Assembly (NCBI GenBank): GCA_044238875.1
Contig: JBIICM010000030.1
Location: 1-19,316 of the forward strand
Reading direction: 5' to 3'
DNA length: 19,316 bases
DNA from: JAIBAI01 sp044238875
Lineage (GTDB): Bacteria > Bacteroidota > Bacteroidia > M30B66
Part shown: positions 8,113 through 15,109 of the stretch, in pieces
Position numbering within the stretch: position 1 is the first letter of the stretch
Layout: every line of letters starts with the position of its first letter
Made by a program: the position numbers and the translations under genes
The notes under the pieces: generated by a model
The model's input: only the letters and a program-made list of their open reading frames with translations
Database searches by the model: none
What the model was told of the DNA's origin: nothing

Positions 8113-8330
8113 ATTACAATTGTTGTTTAAAATTCAATTCGGCCTTGTGACTTCAACTTACATTGACAAACAATTAAGCATTCAAATTGTTGAATGACCA
8201 GAGATTATTTTTTATTACTAATAAATATTAAAAATCAGTAAATCAATCGAATCACCTCTCAATCATTTGCGACGCAAAAATAAGAATTGATTCAATAAAA
8301 ATAAAAACTTTCTATAAAAATAATCTCCGT
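8113..8330 (-). other. AT-rich spacer upstream of the NYN gene, with possible promoter and dyads
   Basis: No credible ORF. Read leftward, TATTTTTG (complement of 8275-8282) matches the -7 consensus; the position 19 nt upstream reads TTTA, one base off the -33 TTTG. If used, the NYN mRNA would have a leader of about 150 nt. Two dyads are visible: TTTGCG-A-CGCAAA (8266-8278), which overlaps the box, and CATTCAA-ATTG-TTGAATG (8179-8196) within the leader. I see no clear terminator for the upstream proline dehydrogenase gene. Confidence 0.4.
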
Positions 8331-9503
8331 TCAAATTTCAAGTGCCTTTCTTCGCTTTATTTCCTTGCTGAGCAGCGCCAGTTCTCTTCCAGTCTGACCT
8401 GAAACCGATGTGTTTTCTTCCGCTCTTCTTATCAAGTATGGCAATACGTCTTTAAGCGGACCATAGGGAACATATTTGGCCACATTATATCCGGCGCTGG
8501 CCAGATTAAAACTGATATGATCACTCATACCGAGTAATTGAGAAAACCAAAAATGCGGGTGATCTGCTGGAATACCTTTTTCTTTCATAATTCCGGCAAG
8601 TAAAAGGGTACTCGCTTCATTATGTGTACCTGCGCACAATGCAATATGGTTTGAATGATCAGCTATGAAGCGAAGCGCCAGGTTGAAGTCCCTGTCTGCA
8701 GCGGCCTTGTCGGGTTGTATCGGATCAGGATACTGCTTCAGTTTAGCCCTTTCTCTTTCTTTTTCCATGTAAGCGCCCCGAACAATTTTCACACCTGCAA
8801 TAAATCCCTCTTCGGCTGCTGTTTCTGCAAGCCGTTGCAATATCTGCAGGCCATCGCGCCTGTATAACTGAATGGTATTGTAAACAATTGCCCGGTCGCG
8901 GTTATACCGGCGCATTCCATCAAGCGCTATGCGATCAATCACGGGTTGAATCCAACTTTCCTCTGCATCTATCATGATTGAGCGGTTGATTTCGCCGGCC
9001 TTCTTAAAAATTGATTCAACACGTATTTTAACCCTTTCATACTCTTCGCTTTCGGCACGAGTTAGCATTGAGCCGTTGCTGAGCGATTCGAGCAACCCAA
9101 ATCTTGCCAGCCCTGTGAGCTTGAAAACATTAAACGGGATATGGATATCAATACCTGCCCGTTCCTGTGTTTGAATTATTTCACCGGCGGTACGATCAAA
9201 ATCAGCTTCCGTTTCTTTTCCCTCAACAGAATAATCAAGAATGGTTTGCACATGATGACGGGCAAGCCTTTTAACCGTTATATCGCAATCGTTAATGGAT
9301 TCACCACCGCAGAAATGGTTAAAAAAAGTATGTTTGATCATCCAGCTGAACGGACCTCCCAGCCACAAAGCAGGTGCCGCCAGCGGCTTACAAAACTGAA
9401 CGAACTTCGGATTACTGATGAAGCGAAACATCCACCAGGCTTTCTTTAACTCACTGTTTGTTTTGCTGCGAAAAGCAATTTCAGTATTGTCTAATGAAAG
9501 CAT
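8331..9503 (-). CDS. Proline dehydrogenase (FAD-dependent, PutA-type PRODH domain)
   Basis: A 390-residue monofunctional PRODH that oxidises proline to pyrroline-5-carboxylate and passes electrons through FAD to the quinone pool. Family signatures: MIDAEESW (residues 177-184), EEGFIAGVKIVRGAYMEKER (231-250), CAGTHNEAS (290-298), QLLGMSDHISFNLA (322-335), NVAKYVPYGPL (340-350) and YLIRRAEENTSVSGQTGREL (356-374); the RRAEEN segment holds the substrate-binding arginines. I chose ATG 9503 because LSLDNTEIAF at the N-terminus is typical of Bacteroidota homologues; the longer frame to 9524 begins with TTG. A -7 box (TAGGTTTG, complement of 9522-9529) ends 18 nt before this ATG. No P5C dehydrogenase is adjacent, so the second step must be encoded elsewhere. 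Confidence 0.92.
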   Translation of the reverse strand: MLSLDNTEIAFRSKTNSELKKAWWMFRFISNPKFVQFCKPLAAPALWLGGPFSWMIKHTFFNHFCGGESINDCDITVKRLARHHVQTILDYSVEGKETEADFDRTAGEIIQTQERAGIDIHIPFNVFKLTGLARFGLLESLSNGSMLTRAESEEYERVKIRVESIFKKAGEINRSIMIDAEESWIQPVIDRIALDGMRRYNRDRAIVYNTIQLYRRDGLQILQRLAETAAEEGFIAGVKIVRGAYMEKERERAKLKQYPDPIQPDKAAADRDFNLALRFIADHSNHIALCAGTHNEASTLLLAGIMKEKGIPADHPHFWFSQLLGMSDHISFNLASAGYNVAKYVPYGPLKDVLPYLIRRAEENTSVSGQTGRELALLSKEIKRRKALEI

Positions 9504-9521
9504 CCTTTGTTTTTTGGGATG

Positions 9522-9529
9522 CAAACCTA
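9522..9529 (-). promoter_or_regulatory. Possible -7 promoter box for the proline dehydrogenase gene
   Basis: On the minus strand the bases read TAGGTTTG, an exact TAnnTTTG match, ending 18 nt before the chosen ATG at 9503. No clear -33 TTG is visible 19-20 nt upstream. It overlaps the TTG that could serve as a longer start, which favours the shorter ATG. Confidence 0.35.
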
Positions 9530-9566
9530 AAAAGATTTAAGCAGGAAGATTGATGTAGTTTAAAAT

Positions 9567-10118
9567 TTACCGTTTATGCATCCCTTGTCTTTGAGGGCTG
9601 TATGTTTTAACGGGTACCCCCAGCCAGTTAGCCAGATTTGCTGCCATGGCTTCCGATTCGGCCTTTTTTCTTGAATGACAAACAAACACCTTGTAAAGGT
9701 GATTTTCATTCAACAGAAAAACCTGGTAATAATCTTCGGTTTCAGCAGCCGACTTTTCTGTTACAGGGATAAATTTACCTGTATCTGTCTCTAGCACTAC
9801 TGAAACAGATTCTATCACATCGAGTGGTTTCCATGCACCGATACGGATACCGAACCAACGATTCCATTCCTTATAGCGACCACCTGCCTTGTCAATTTCT
9901 ATACCTTCCCGGCTGATTGATAGCACCAAACCAATAATCAGGGCCGCAATACCGCCCATCCATTTTGGATTCTCATCCAGCATCAAAAAAGCTGAAACCA
10001 CAATCAGTACAAATCCGGCAATTACAATTGGTACCGGAAATACAAATCCGTGGTGAATGTTCTTTTTGGGGTTCGTTCCGTAAAAAGACGGATCAGATAA
10101 ATGTTTGACTGATTCCAT
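9567..10118 (-). CDS. Small two-helix membrane protein, function unknown
   Basis: A 183-residue protein I do not recognise as a named family. It has a short N-terminal cytoplasmic segment, two close transmembrane helices (about residues 26-47, FVFPVPIVIAGFVLIVVSAF, and 53-69, WMGGIAALIIGLVLSIS), then a soluble part rich in beta-strand-like stretches (REGIEIDKAGGRYKEWNRWF; KPLDVIESVSVVLE; DYYQVFLLNENHLYKVFVC). That resembles the small bacterial PH-like membrane proteins, in which a helical hairpin anchors a PH-fold domain, but the match is only at the level of layout. It lies between pyrF and the proline dehydrogenase gene on the same strand, 55 nt after pyrF, with its own good promoter match. 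Confidence 0.75.
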   Translation of the reverse strand: MESVKHLSDPSFYGTNPKKNIHHGFVFPVPIVIAGFVLIVVSAFLMLDENPKWMGGIAALIIGLVLSISREGIEIDKAGGRYKEWNRWFGIRIGAWKPLDVIESVSVVLETDTGKFIPVTEKSAAETEDYYQVFLLNENHLYKVFVCHSRKKAESEAMAANLANWLGVPVKTYSPQRQGMHKR

Positions 10119-10122
10119 AATC

Positions 10123-10153
10123 CAAACTTAACTATAATCAAATTGATTTACAA
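10123..10153 (-). promoter_or_regulatory. Candidate promoter for the two-helix membrane protein gene
   Basis: Read leftward: TTG (complement of 10151-10153), a 20-nt spacer, then TAAGTTTG (complement of 10123-10130), an exact -7 match. The box ends only 4 nt before the ATG at 10118, so the transcript would start at or next to the start codon (leaderless). Confidence 0.45.
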
Positions 10154-10173
10154 GAACATGTGATAAATATCAA

Positions 10174-10980
10174 TTAACTTATAAACAATGCCATCTCCGC
10201 CTGAATTTTCGCGGCTTCCCTTGCTGCCAGCGTGGCAAAATTAACAGTATCAGCTGCATAAATAATGCTTCGCGAGGCGTTCACAAGTATGCCTGTATCA
10301 TTATTAAGGGATGCTTCCGACACTTTTGCCAGATCTCCACCCTGGGCACCAACACCCGGAATAAGAAGAAAATGGTCGGGGATCTGCTGCCTGATGCGCC
10401 TCAGTTCTTCGGGACGTGTAGCACCTGCAACAAACATAAGGTTGCCGCTGTGCCCCCAGCCACTTGCGGTTTCAATTACTCTTTCGTAGAGCCGGAGGCC
10501 GCTTTGAAGCATTAATTGCTCAAAGTCATCAGCGCCTGCATTACTGGTTAAACCCAATAGTATGGTCCATTTACCTTCAACCGCCAGAAATGGTTCAACA
10601 GAATCGCGACCCATATAAGGTGCAACAGTAACAGCATCAAAAGAAAACTGCCTGAAAAACGTATGGGCATAAAGTGCTGCTGTATTGCCAATATCGCCCC
10701 TTTTGGCGTCGGCTATTGTAAAATGGGTATCCGGTATATATTCGAGCGTTTTGCGCAAACTTTCCCAACCGGCAACCCCTTGTGCTTCATAAAAGGCAAT
10801 ATTGGGTTTGTAGGCCACGCAATACGGAAGCGTTGCATCAATAATTTGCCTGTTGAATTCAAATACAGGATCCTGCTCCTTTAAAAGATGTCGGGGTATT
10901 TTATTAATATCCGTATCAAGGCCTACGCAGAGGTAACTTTTCCGCTGCCTGATGTGTCCGGTTAACTCCTCTTTGGTCAT
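10174..10980 (-). CDS. pyrF: Orotidine 5'-phosphate decarboxylase
   Basis: Decarboxylates OMP to UMP, the last step of de novo pyrimidine synthesis. The 268-residue length fits the longer subgroup of bacterial OMP decarboxylases rather than the about 240-residue E. coli type. Key parts: CVGLDTDINKIP (residues 18-29), the substrate-binding Lys58 in VAYKPNIAFYE, the catalytic Asp-Lys-Asp array FTIADAKRGDIGNTA (87-101; Asp91, Lys93, Asp96), and the phosphate-binding loops PGVGAQGGD (208-216) and NASRSIIYA (234-242). The ATG overlaps the prfA stop by one base (TGATG), so translation is likely coupled and both come from one mRNA. Confidence 0.96.
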   Translation of the reverse strand: MTKEELTGHIRQRKSYLCVGLDTDINKIPRHLLKEQDPVFEFNRQIIDATLPYCVAYKPNIAFYEAQGVAGWESLRKTLEYIPDTHFTIADAKRGDIGNTAALYAHTFFRQFSFDAVTVAPYMGRDSVEPFLAVEGKWTILLGLTSNAGADDFEQLMLQSGLRLYERVIETASGWGHSGNLMFVAGATRPEELRRIRQQIPDHFLLIPGVGAQGGDLAKVSEASLNNDTGILVNASRSIIYAADTVNFATLAAREAAKIQAEMALFIS

Positions 10981-12068
10981 CAGGCAAGGCTCCCTTCCTT
11001 TAAGCGTTCTGCATTTTCGGCTACCTGCAGCGCCTTGATCATGTCACCAATTGCGCCATCCATAAAAGTAGCAAGATTATAAATGGTGAGTCCGATACGG
11101 TGATCAGTAACCCTACTCTGGGGATAGTTATAGGTACGGATCTTCGCCGATCGGTCGCCTGTTGAAACCATGGTTTTGCGCTTGCGGGCAATGTCTTCGA
11201 GATGTTTACTTAACTCTGCCTCATACAGCCGGGTACGCAGCATGGCCATCGCCCGCTCTTTATTGGCCAGCTGCGAGCGTTCGACCTGACAGGTAACCAC
11301 AATACCTGAAGGTTTGTGGGTGAGCTGTACCTTAGTTTCTACCTTGTTCACATTTTGCCCGCCGGCTCCGCCTGAACGTGATGTTTGAAATTCAATATCG
11401 GCTGGATTAATCTGCACATCAACCTCTTCGGCTTCCGGTAAAACAACTACCGAAGCGGCCGAAGTATGCACCCGGCCCTGTGTTTCGGTTTCAGGCACCC
11501 GTTGTACACGGTGAACACCAGATTCATATTTAAGCGTACCGTAAACATTAGCACCTGACACCTCCATCACGATTTCCTTAAAGCCTCCCATCGTGCCTTC
11601 GTTCTGATCAATAATCTCAGTGCGCCATCCCTGCTGTTCACAAAAGCGCTGGTACATCCTGAAAAGATCTCCGGCAAAAATACTGGCCTCATCCCCCCCT
11701 GTTCCGGCTCTGATCTCAAGCACTGCATTCTTGCGATCTTCAGGGTCACCCGGAATCAGCAACACACGAATTTCTTCTTCCAATTCATCCCTGCGCAATC
11801 CCAGACGCGTAACTTCTTCTCTGGCAAAGGCCCTGAAAGCCTCATCCTGTTCATCGTGCAACAAAGAACTCGCAGAAGTGAGATCATCAAGTACCCTGAT
11901 GTATTCATCAGCACGTTCAATCACTGATTGCAGCTCCTTGTAATCAATATTCAGCTTCCTGAATCTGTTCATGTCGGCAATTACCCGCGGATCAGAGAGC
12001 TGAAGTTCAACTTCCCTGAACCTGGCCCTGATTGCCTCAAGCCTCGACAGAAGGGCATTTTCTTCCAT
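10980..12068 (-). CDS. prfA: Peptide chain release factor 1
   Basis: A 362-residue class I release factor that reads UAA and UAG and triggers peptidyl-tRNA hydrolysis. The catalytic GGQ loop is clear: RSGGAGGQNVNKVET (residues 231-245, GGQ at 236-238). The codon-recognition tripeptide region reads HRVQRVPETETQGRVHTSA, with Pro-Glu-Thr (192-194) in the RF1 PxT position rather than the RF2 SPF; this and the length separate it from RF2 and from short YaeJ-type proteins. Domain 1 (about 1-110) is helical and charged. pyrF follows with a 1-base overlap. A -7 box lies 5 nt before the ATG. Confidence 0.97.
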   Translation of the reverse strand: MEENALLSRLEAIRARFREVELQLSDPRVIADMNRFRKLNIDYKELQSVIERADEYIRVLDDLTSASSLLHDEQDEAFRAFAREEVTRLGLRRDELEEEIRVLLIPGDPEDRKNAVLEIRAGTGGDEASIFAGDLFRMYQRFCEQQGWRTEIIDQNEGTMGGFKEIVMEVSGANVYGTLKYESGVHRVQRVPETETQGRVHTSAASVVVLPEAEEVDVQINPADIEFQTSRSGGAGGQNVNKVETKVQLTHKPSGIVVTCQVERSQLANKERAMAMLRTRLYEAELSKHLEDIARKRKTMVSTGDRSAKIRTYNYPQSRVTDHRIGLTIYNLATFMDGAIGDMIKALQVAENAERLKEGSLA

Positions 12069-12073
12069 TCCGG

Positions 12074-12081
12074 CAAAATTA
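12074..12081 (-). promoter_or_regulatory. Candidate -7 promoter box for prfA-pyrF
   Basis: On the minus strand the bases read TAATTTTG, an exact TAnnTTTG match that ends 5 nt before the prfA ATG at 12068. The -33 position is poor (TTAT at 19 nt). If real, the prfA transcript is leaderless or nearly so. Confidence 0.4.
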
Positions 12082-12137
12082 ATAATTACAGCCGCCTTTC
12101 ATAATCCTGCTCATGAAAATACAATCAGACTTTACTT

Positions 12138-12160
12138 TTTAATCAGCCCGATTGATTAAA
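12138..12160. repeat. Perfect 8-bp dyad upstream of prfA
   Basis: TTTAATCA (12138-12145) and TGATTAAA (12153-12160) with a 7-nt loop GCCCGAT. Neither direction has a T-run after the stem, so it is not an obvious terminator. It sits between prfA and repeat copy A, outside the element boundary, and could be an operator or a remnant of older DNA. The stretch 12082-12174 shows nothing else. Confidence 0.35.
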
Positions 12161-12174
12161 CCTGATAATTTATG

Positions 12175-12322
12175 TTTAACCCGGATTATGCATTAGAAGC
12201 GCATCGCTCTAATGCATAGCGCATTGGCTATGAGCGCAGCAACCGGGTTAACCGCGATGAATCGCAGATTCCTTCGGCCCTTGGGGCACTTTGTGCAATT
12301 CTATTGCATAAATTGGGTTTAA
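12175..12322 (+). mobile_element. MITE-like palindromic element, copy A, with TTTAA target duplication
   Basis: The 138-bp element runs from 12180 (CCCGGATTATGCAT) to 12317 (ATAAATTGGG) and is flanked by direct TTTAA at 12175-12179 and 12318-12322. Its ends form an imperfect terminal inverted repeat (14 of 18 bases, CCCGGATTATGCATTAGA against CCCAATTTATGCAATAGA). Internal stems: ATGCATTAGA (12188-12197) with TCTAATGCAT (12208-12217), CATAGC (12215-12220) with GCTATG (12227-12232), and TGCAAT (12294-12299) with ATTGCA (12303-12308). It has no coding capacity, so it would need a transposase from elsewhere. The second copy, inverted, is at 15111-15248. CCC ends and a 5-bp duplication would suit some DDE transposons such as the IS1380 group, but the parent is not identified. 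Confidence 0.75.
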
Positions 12323-12366
12323 CTGTATATTCATGGGCGCAGTAAACAATTTTTTGCGGCAACTCA

Positions 12367-12394
12367 TTTGATTCATGCTGTTTGAATAATTTTA
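12367..12394 (+). promoter_or_regulatory. Weak candidate promoter for the SDR gene
   Basis: TTTG (12367-12370) and TAATTTTA (12387-12394, one base off TAnnTTTG) with a 16-nt spacer, shorter than the usual 19. The box ends 4 nt before the ATG at 12399, the same close spacing as in front of prfA and the membrane protein gene. Confidence 0.25.
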
Positions 12395-12398
12395 TGCC

Positions 12399-13265
12399 AT
12401 GGATAAAAAAGAAAATATTGGAGATAAAGTATGGTTCATTACCGGCTGTTCAACCGGTTTGGGCAGGTCGCTAGCTGCTGCTGTGCTGAAAGCGGGTTAC
12501 AAGGCGGTGGTTACCGCACGCAACAAGGCCCAGGTTGAGGATATTTCAGCCGGTTATCCTGAACATGCATTGGCGCTGAACCTTGATGTAACAGACAAGC
12601 AACAGATTAAATCAGCTGTTGAAGCTGCAGCTGAACGCTTTGGCCGTATTGATGTGCTGGTGAACAATGCCGGCATCGGCTATTTTGCAGCCATTGAAGA
12701 AAGTGAGGAGGCTGATTACCGCAGGATGTTTGAAATTAATTTTTTCGGGCTGCATGACGTGACCCGGCAAATACTGCCCCTGATGCGCAAACAACGAAGC
12801 GGGCATATCATCAATATAGCCTCTATTGCAGGCTTGATGGGGTTTCCGGCTGTAGGTTTCTACAACGCCACGAAATTTGCCGTGCATGGCTACTCTGAGT
12901 CGCTTGCCAAGGAAACGGCGCACCTTGGCATACGGGTAACAGTGGTTTCGCCCAGCGGCTTCCGCACCGACTGGGCAGGCCGTTCAGCCAAAACCAGTCC
13001 GCTGGTGATTGATGATTACAAAGAATCAGCCGGACAGAATAAACAAAACCTCCGCAATTACAGTGGCAAACAGCCGGGAGATCCTGAAAGGGCAGCACTT
13101 GCAATTATCAGCGCAGCTGAAAGCGAAACACCTCCCCTGCACCTGCTGCTGGGTGCTGCGGCCCTGCGAAATGCCCGCCTCAAAATTTCTAACCTGAAGC
13201 ACGACCTTGATACATGGGAAGCGGTGTCAACAGGTGCCGACTATCCTTTAACGGTAAACGATTAG
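12399..13265 (+). CDS. SDR-family oxidoreductase
   Basis: A 288-residue classical short-chain dehydrogenase/reductase. The Rossmann cofactor motif is TGCSTGLG (residues 15-22), Arg41 after strand 2 suggests preference for NADP(H), Asp63 lies in NLDVTD, and NNAG is at 89-92. The catalytic set is Asn114 (EINFFG), Ser142 (INIASIAG), Tyr155 and Lys159 (YNATK). FITGCSTGLGR and VSPSGFRTDW are typical of the widespread 'oxidoreductase, SDR family' group whose substrates are mostly unknown. The next gene starts on the very next base after its TAG stop, so the two are almost certainly cotranscribed. Repeat copy A ends 76 bp upstream of the ATG. Confidence 0.93.
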   Translation: MDKKENIGDKVWFITGCSTGLGRSLAAAVLKAGYKAVVTARNKAQVEDISAGYPEHALALNLDVTDKQQIKSAVEAAAERFGRIDVLVNNAGIGYFAAIEESEEADYRRMFEINFFGLHDVTRQILPLMRKQRSGHIINIASIAGLMGFPAVGFYNATKFAVHGYSESLAKETAHLGIRVTVVSPSGFRTDWAGRSAKTSPLVIDDYKESAGQNKQNLRNYSGKQPGDPERAALAIISAAESETPPLHLLLGAAALRNARLKISNLKHDLDTWEAVSTGADYPLTVND

Positions 13266-14558
13266 ATGGAAAACAGGCTGCCCGCATATCTGCTGATAAA
13301 CTTTGTTGGTGCCAATGCCTATTTATGCCGTGAGAGGGCTTTATCACTTCAGGGTCTTGACCAGGTTTTTGAAGGCAGATGTTTTGAAAAGCCCGCCAGC
13401 TGGTTGCTTGAAGTTATCAGCTATGACAACAACGAAACGTCAATTTTTGTCAAAGTACTTGATTACCGTTGTTTTCCGACCCGATTGCCCGAAGAGCAAC
13501 TGGTGCATCGTGAAATGCTGGGCAAAGTAAACAGCATCAGGTTTAAAAGTATCGATACAAACGGACTGCTGGTTACGCTTGGCGGTAAAAATGAGGGGAC
13601 AGTTATAAGGCCCTCGACAGGGAAATTTTATATCGGCAATGATAATATCCAAACATCTGCCGGTGAGGATAGCCGGCCATTTCAGCTGAACGATAATGAT
13701 GAAGAAGATGACTTACCGGAACCGGGTACTGTCCGGTTAAAAAATGAAATCAGTGTATCCATGAAAAAGTTGAATTTTGGCTTTGGACATGTTTGGCTGA
13801 AAATGAAAGTTTATCCGGTGAAAACCCCTTGCGAGATCAGAATACCGAATGAGCATGTAAGAGAAGAGTTTGAAGCCGTTAAAAATTATTTCTCAAAAAA
13901 AATCGGTGCAGATAAGATCAACATCCGCTATAAAATGCTGCTGCGAAATGGTGAACCATTAGAAATCGAAGCCGAATCGCCTGAAATTGCGCGCATCAAC
14001 AATGAGTTGATAGAATCGGTTAAATTTGAGCTTGTGAAAGATGGTTTGAAAAAAAAGCTACAAATTAATATTGATAAAAGTCTTTTTAATGCTGATGAAT
14101 ATTTTGACCGCCTGGGCCTTGATAAAAAAGGTTTTAATGCCTTTTATCAGCATGATGGCAACCTTATGGATGATATATTGAAAGTAACCCAAACTAAACA
14201 CTATCAGCAATTAAAATACCTAAGCGCACTGCATGCACATCATATTCTGAAACTTCGTTTTGTTTTAAAACCATTTTCATTTATTTTTTTACTTGAAGGC
14301 GAGCGGCAGTATCATATAATATGGGAAACGCTTGATACGGCTGAAGCAACCTATGTGTGGCCTGTCAGAAAAAACCTGGCTGACCTTAGATTAACGCTGA
14401 AGAAAATCGAAGCGATTATTCATGTTGTAAAAATTCAGGGAAAAACCGCCTATATCAATTCATCGGAGGAGCCTTTCAGGCGGTTGTACCATGATTATTC
14501 AAATATCAATGATGGTTTCATCAGATGGAAATCGGAGCTTGAGAGCATCATCTGCTGA
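13266..14558 (+). CDS. Unknown 430-residue soluble protein, cotranscribed with the SDR gene
   Basis: I do not recognise the family. The protein has no signal peptide or transmembrane helix. Visible parts: an N-terminal region (1-135) with beta-strand-like stretches (YLLINFVGANAYLC, LLEVISYDNNETSIFVKVLDY); an acidic linker NDNDEEDDLPEPGT (142-155); a middle segment with charged helix REEFEAVKNYFSKKIGADKI (199-218); and a C-terminal part with RFVLKPFSFIFLLEGERQYH (331-350), WETLDTAEATYVWP (353-366) and a closing EEPFRRLYHDYSNINDGFIRWK (401-422). The conserved-looking HDYS and FxxWK ending gives it the look of a real domain rather than a spurious ORF, as do length, codon pattern and zero-gap coupling to the SDR gene. 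Base composition dips locally (13 G/C in 60 at 14041-14100). It ends 28 bp from the convergent META gene. Confidence 0.8.
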   Translation: MENRLPAYLLINFVGANAYLCRERALSLQGLDQVFEGRCFEKPASWLLEVISYDNNETSIFVKVLDYRCFPTRLPEEQLVHREMLGKVNSIRFKSIDTNGLLVTLGGKNEGTVIRPSTGKFYIGNDNIQTSAGEDSRPFQLNDNDEEDDLPEPGTVRLKNEISVSMKKLNFGFGHVWLKMKVYPVKTPCEIRIPNEHVREEFEAVKNYFSKKIGADKINIRYKMLLRNGEPLEIEAESPEIARINNELIESVKFELVKDGLKKKLQINIDKSLFNADEYFDRLGLDKKGFNAFYQHDGNLMDDILKVTQTKHYQQLKYLSALHAHHILKLRFVLKPFSFIFLLEGERQYHIIWETLDTAEATYVWPVRKNLADLRLTLKKIEAIIHVVKIQGKTAYINSSEEPFRRLYHDYSNINDGFIRWKSELESIIC

Positions 14559-14586
14559 CAAATTGCAGACTTGCATCTGCTGCTCA

Positions 14587-15036
14587 TCATTGCATATAAA
14601 TCAGGAGAAATTTTGCCAGCTCTTTGCGTGCTGATTTATAAAGGATAAGCGTATCAACTTTTATCTGATAATCGGTCGCTTGCTCTAATGCGGCAAAATA
14701 AGCCTGTTCAAGCTCAATTCGTGAGCAAAGCAATTTGGTGGCCGATAGTCCTTGTATACGTATTCCGTTGTTGGGCTGCAAGGCAAAGTCAGCCCTGAAC
14801 CTGTTGCAGGGTCCATTGCCCTCAATATTGTTTTCTGCTGACTTTAAACTCATATAGGCTTCCTTGCCTTTAGCTTCTTCATCAGCAGGGAGCAGTGTGC
14901 CCGACAAGCTTACCAGTTTCCAGTGCTTTTCAAGAATTTGCCGGTCAGGAAGTTGATATTTCTTTTCTCCGGCTGATCTGCAGGCGACCAGAAGGACAAT
15001 CAGGATAAAAAAGGACAACAGCGGTGTCTGTTTCAT
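14587..15036 (-). CDS. META-domain (HslJ-like) lipoprotein
   Basis: A 149-residue predicted lipoprotein. The start at 15036 gives a signal peptide (KQTPLLSFFILIVLLVAC) with lipidation Cys19. Residues about 34-146 are a META domain as in E. coli HslJ: HWKLVSLSG near the start, EGNGPCNRFRADFAL (72-86) corresponding to the usual GxxGCN, SATKLLCSRIELEQAYFAAL (98-117) corresponding to the T-x-x-x-C motif, and DTLILY before the last strand. META proteins are small heat- or stress-linked envelope proteins of unclear biochemistry. A longer in-frame ATG at 15240 exists but runs through repeat copy B and hides the signal peptide, so I reject it. Confidence 0.88.
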   Translation of the reverse strand: MKQTPLLSFFILIVLLVACRSAGEKKYQLPDRQILEKHWKLVSLSGTLLPADEEAKGKEAYMSLKSAENNIEGNGPCNRFRADFALQPNNGIRIQGLSATKLLCSRIELEQAYFAALEQATDYQIKVDTLILYKSARKELAKFLLIYMQ

Positions 15037-15101
15037 GGTGTTTACAGGCTCGGTGAACGTGGCGATTTTACGCACTGACTTACATACGAAGCACCAGCGT
15101 T

Positions 15102-15109
15102 CAAATTTA
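15102..15109 (-). promoter_or_regulatory. Possible -7 box at the repeat B junction, upstream of the META gene
   Basis: On the minus strand the bases read TAAATTTG, an exact TAnnTTTG match, 65 nt before the META start codon. Four of its bases come from the TTTAA flanking repeat copy B. No clear -33 TTG is found 19-20 nt upstream inside the element. Confidence 0.3.

Noticed and set aside
9504..9524. TTG start for proline dehydrogenase at 9524
   Set aside because: It lies inside the candidate -7 box, and the ATG at 9503 gives the family-typical N-terminus.
14565..14580. GCAGA...TCTGC hairpin between the convergent unknown and META genes as a terminator
   Set aside because: The stem is 5 bp with no T-run on either side; not strong enough to call.
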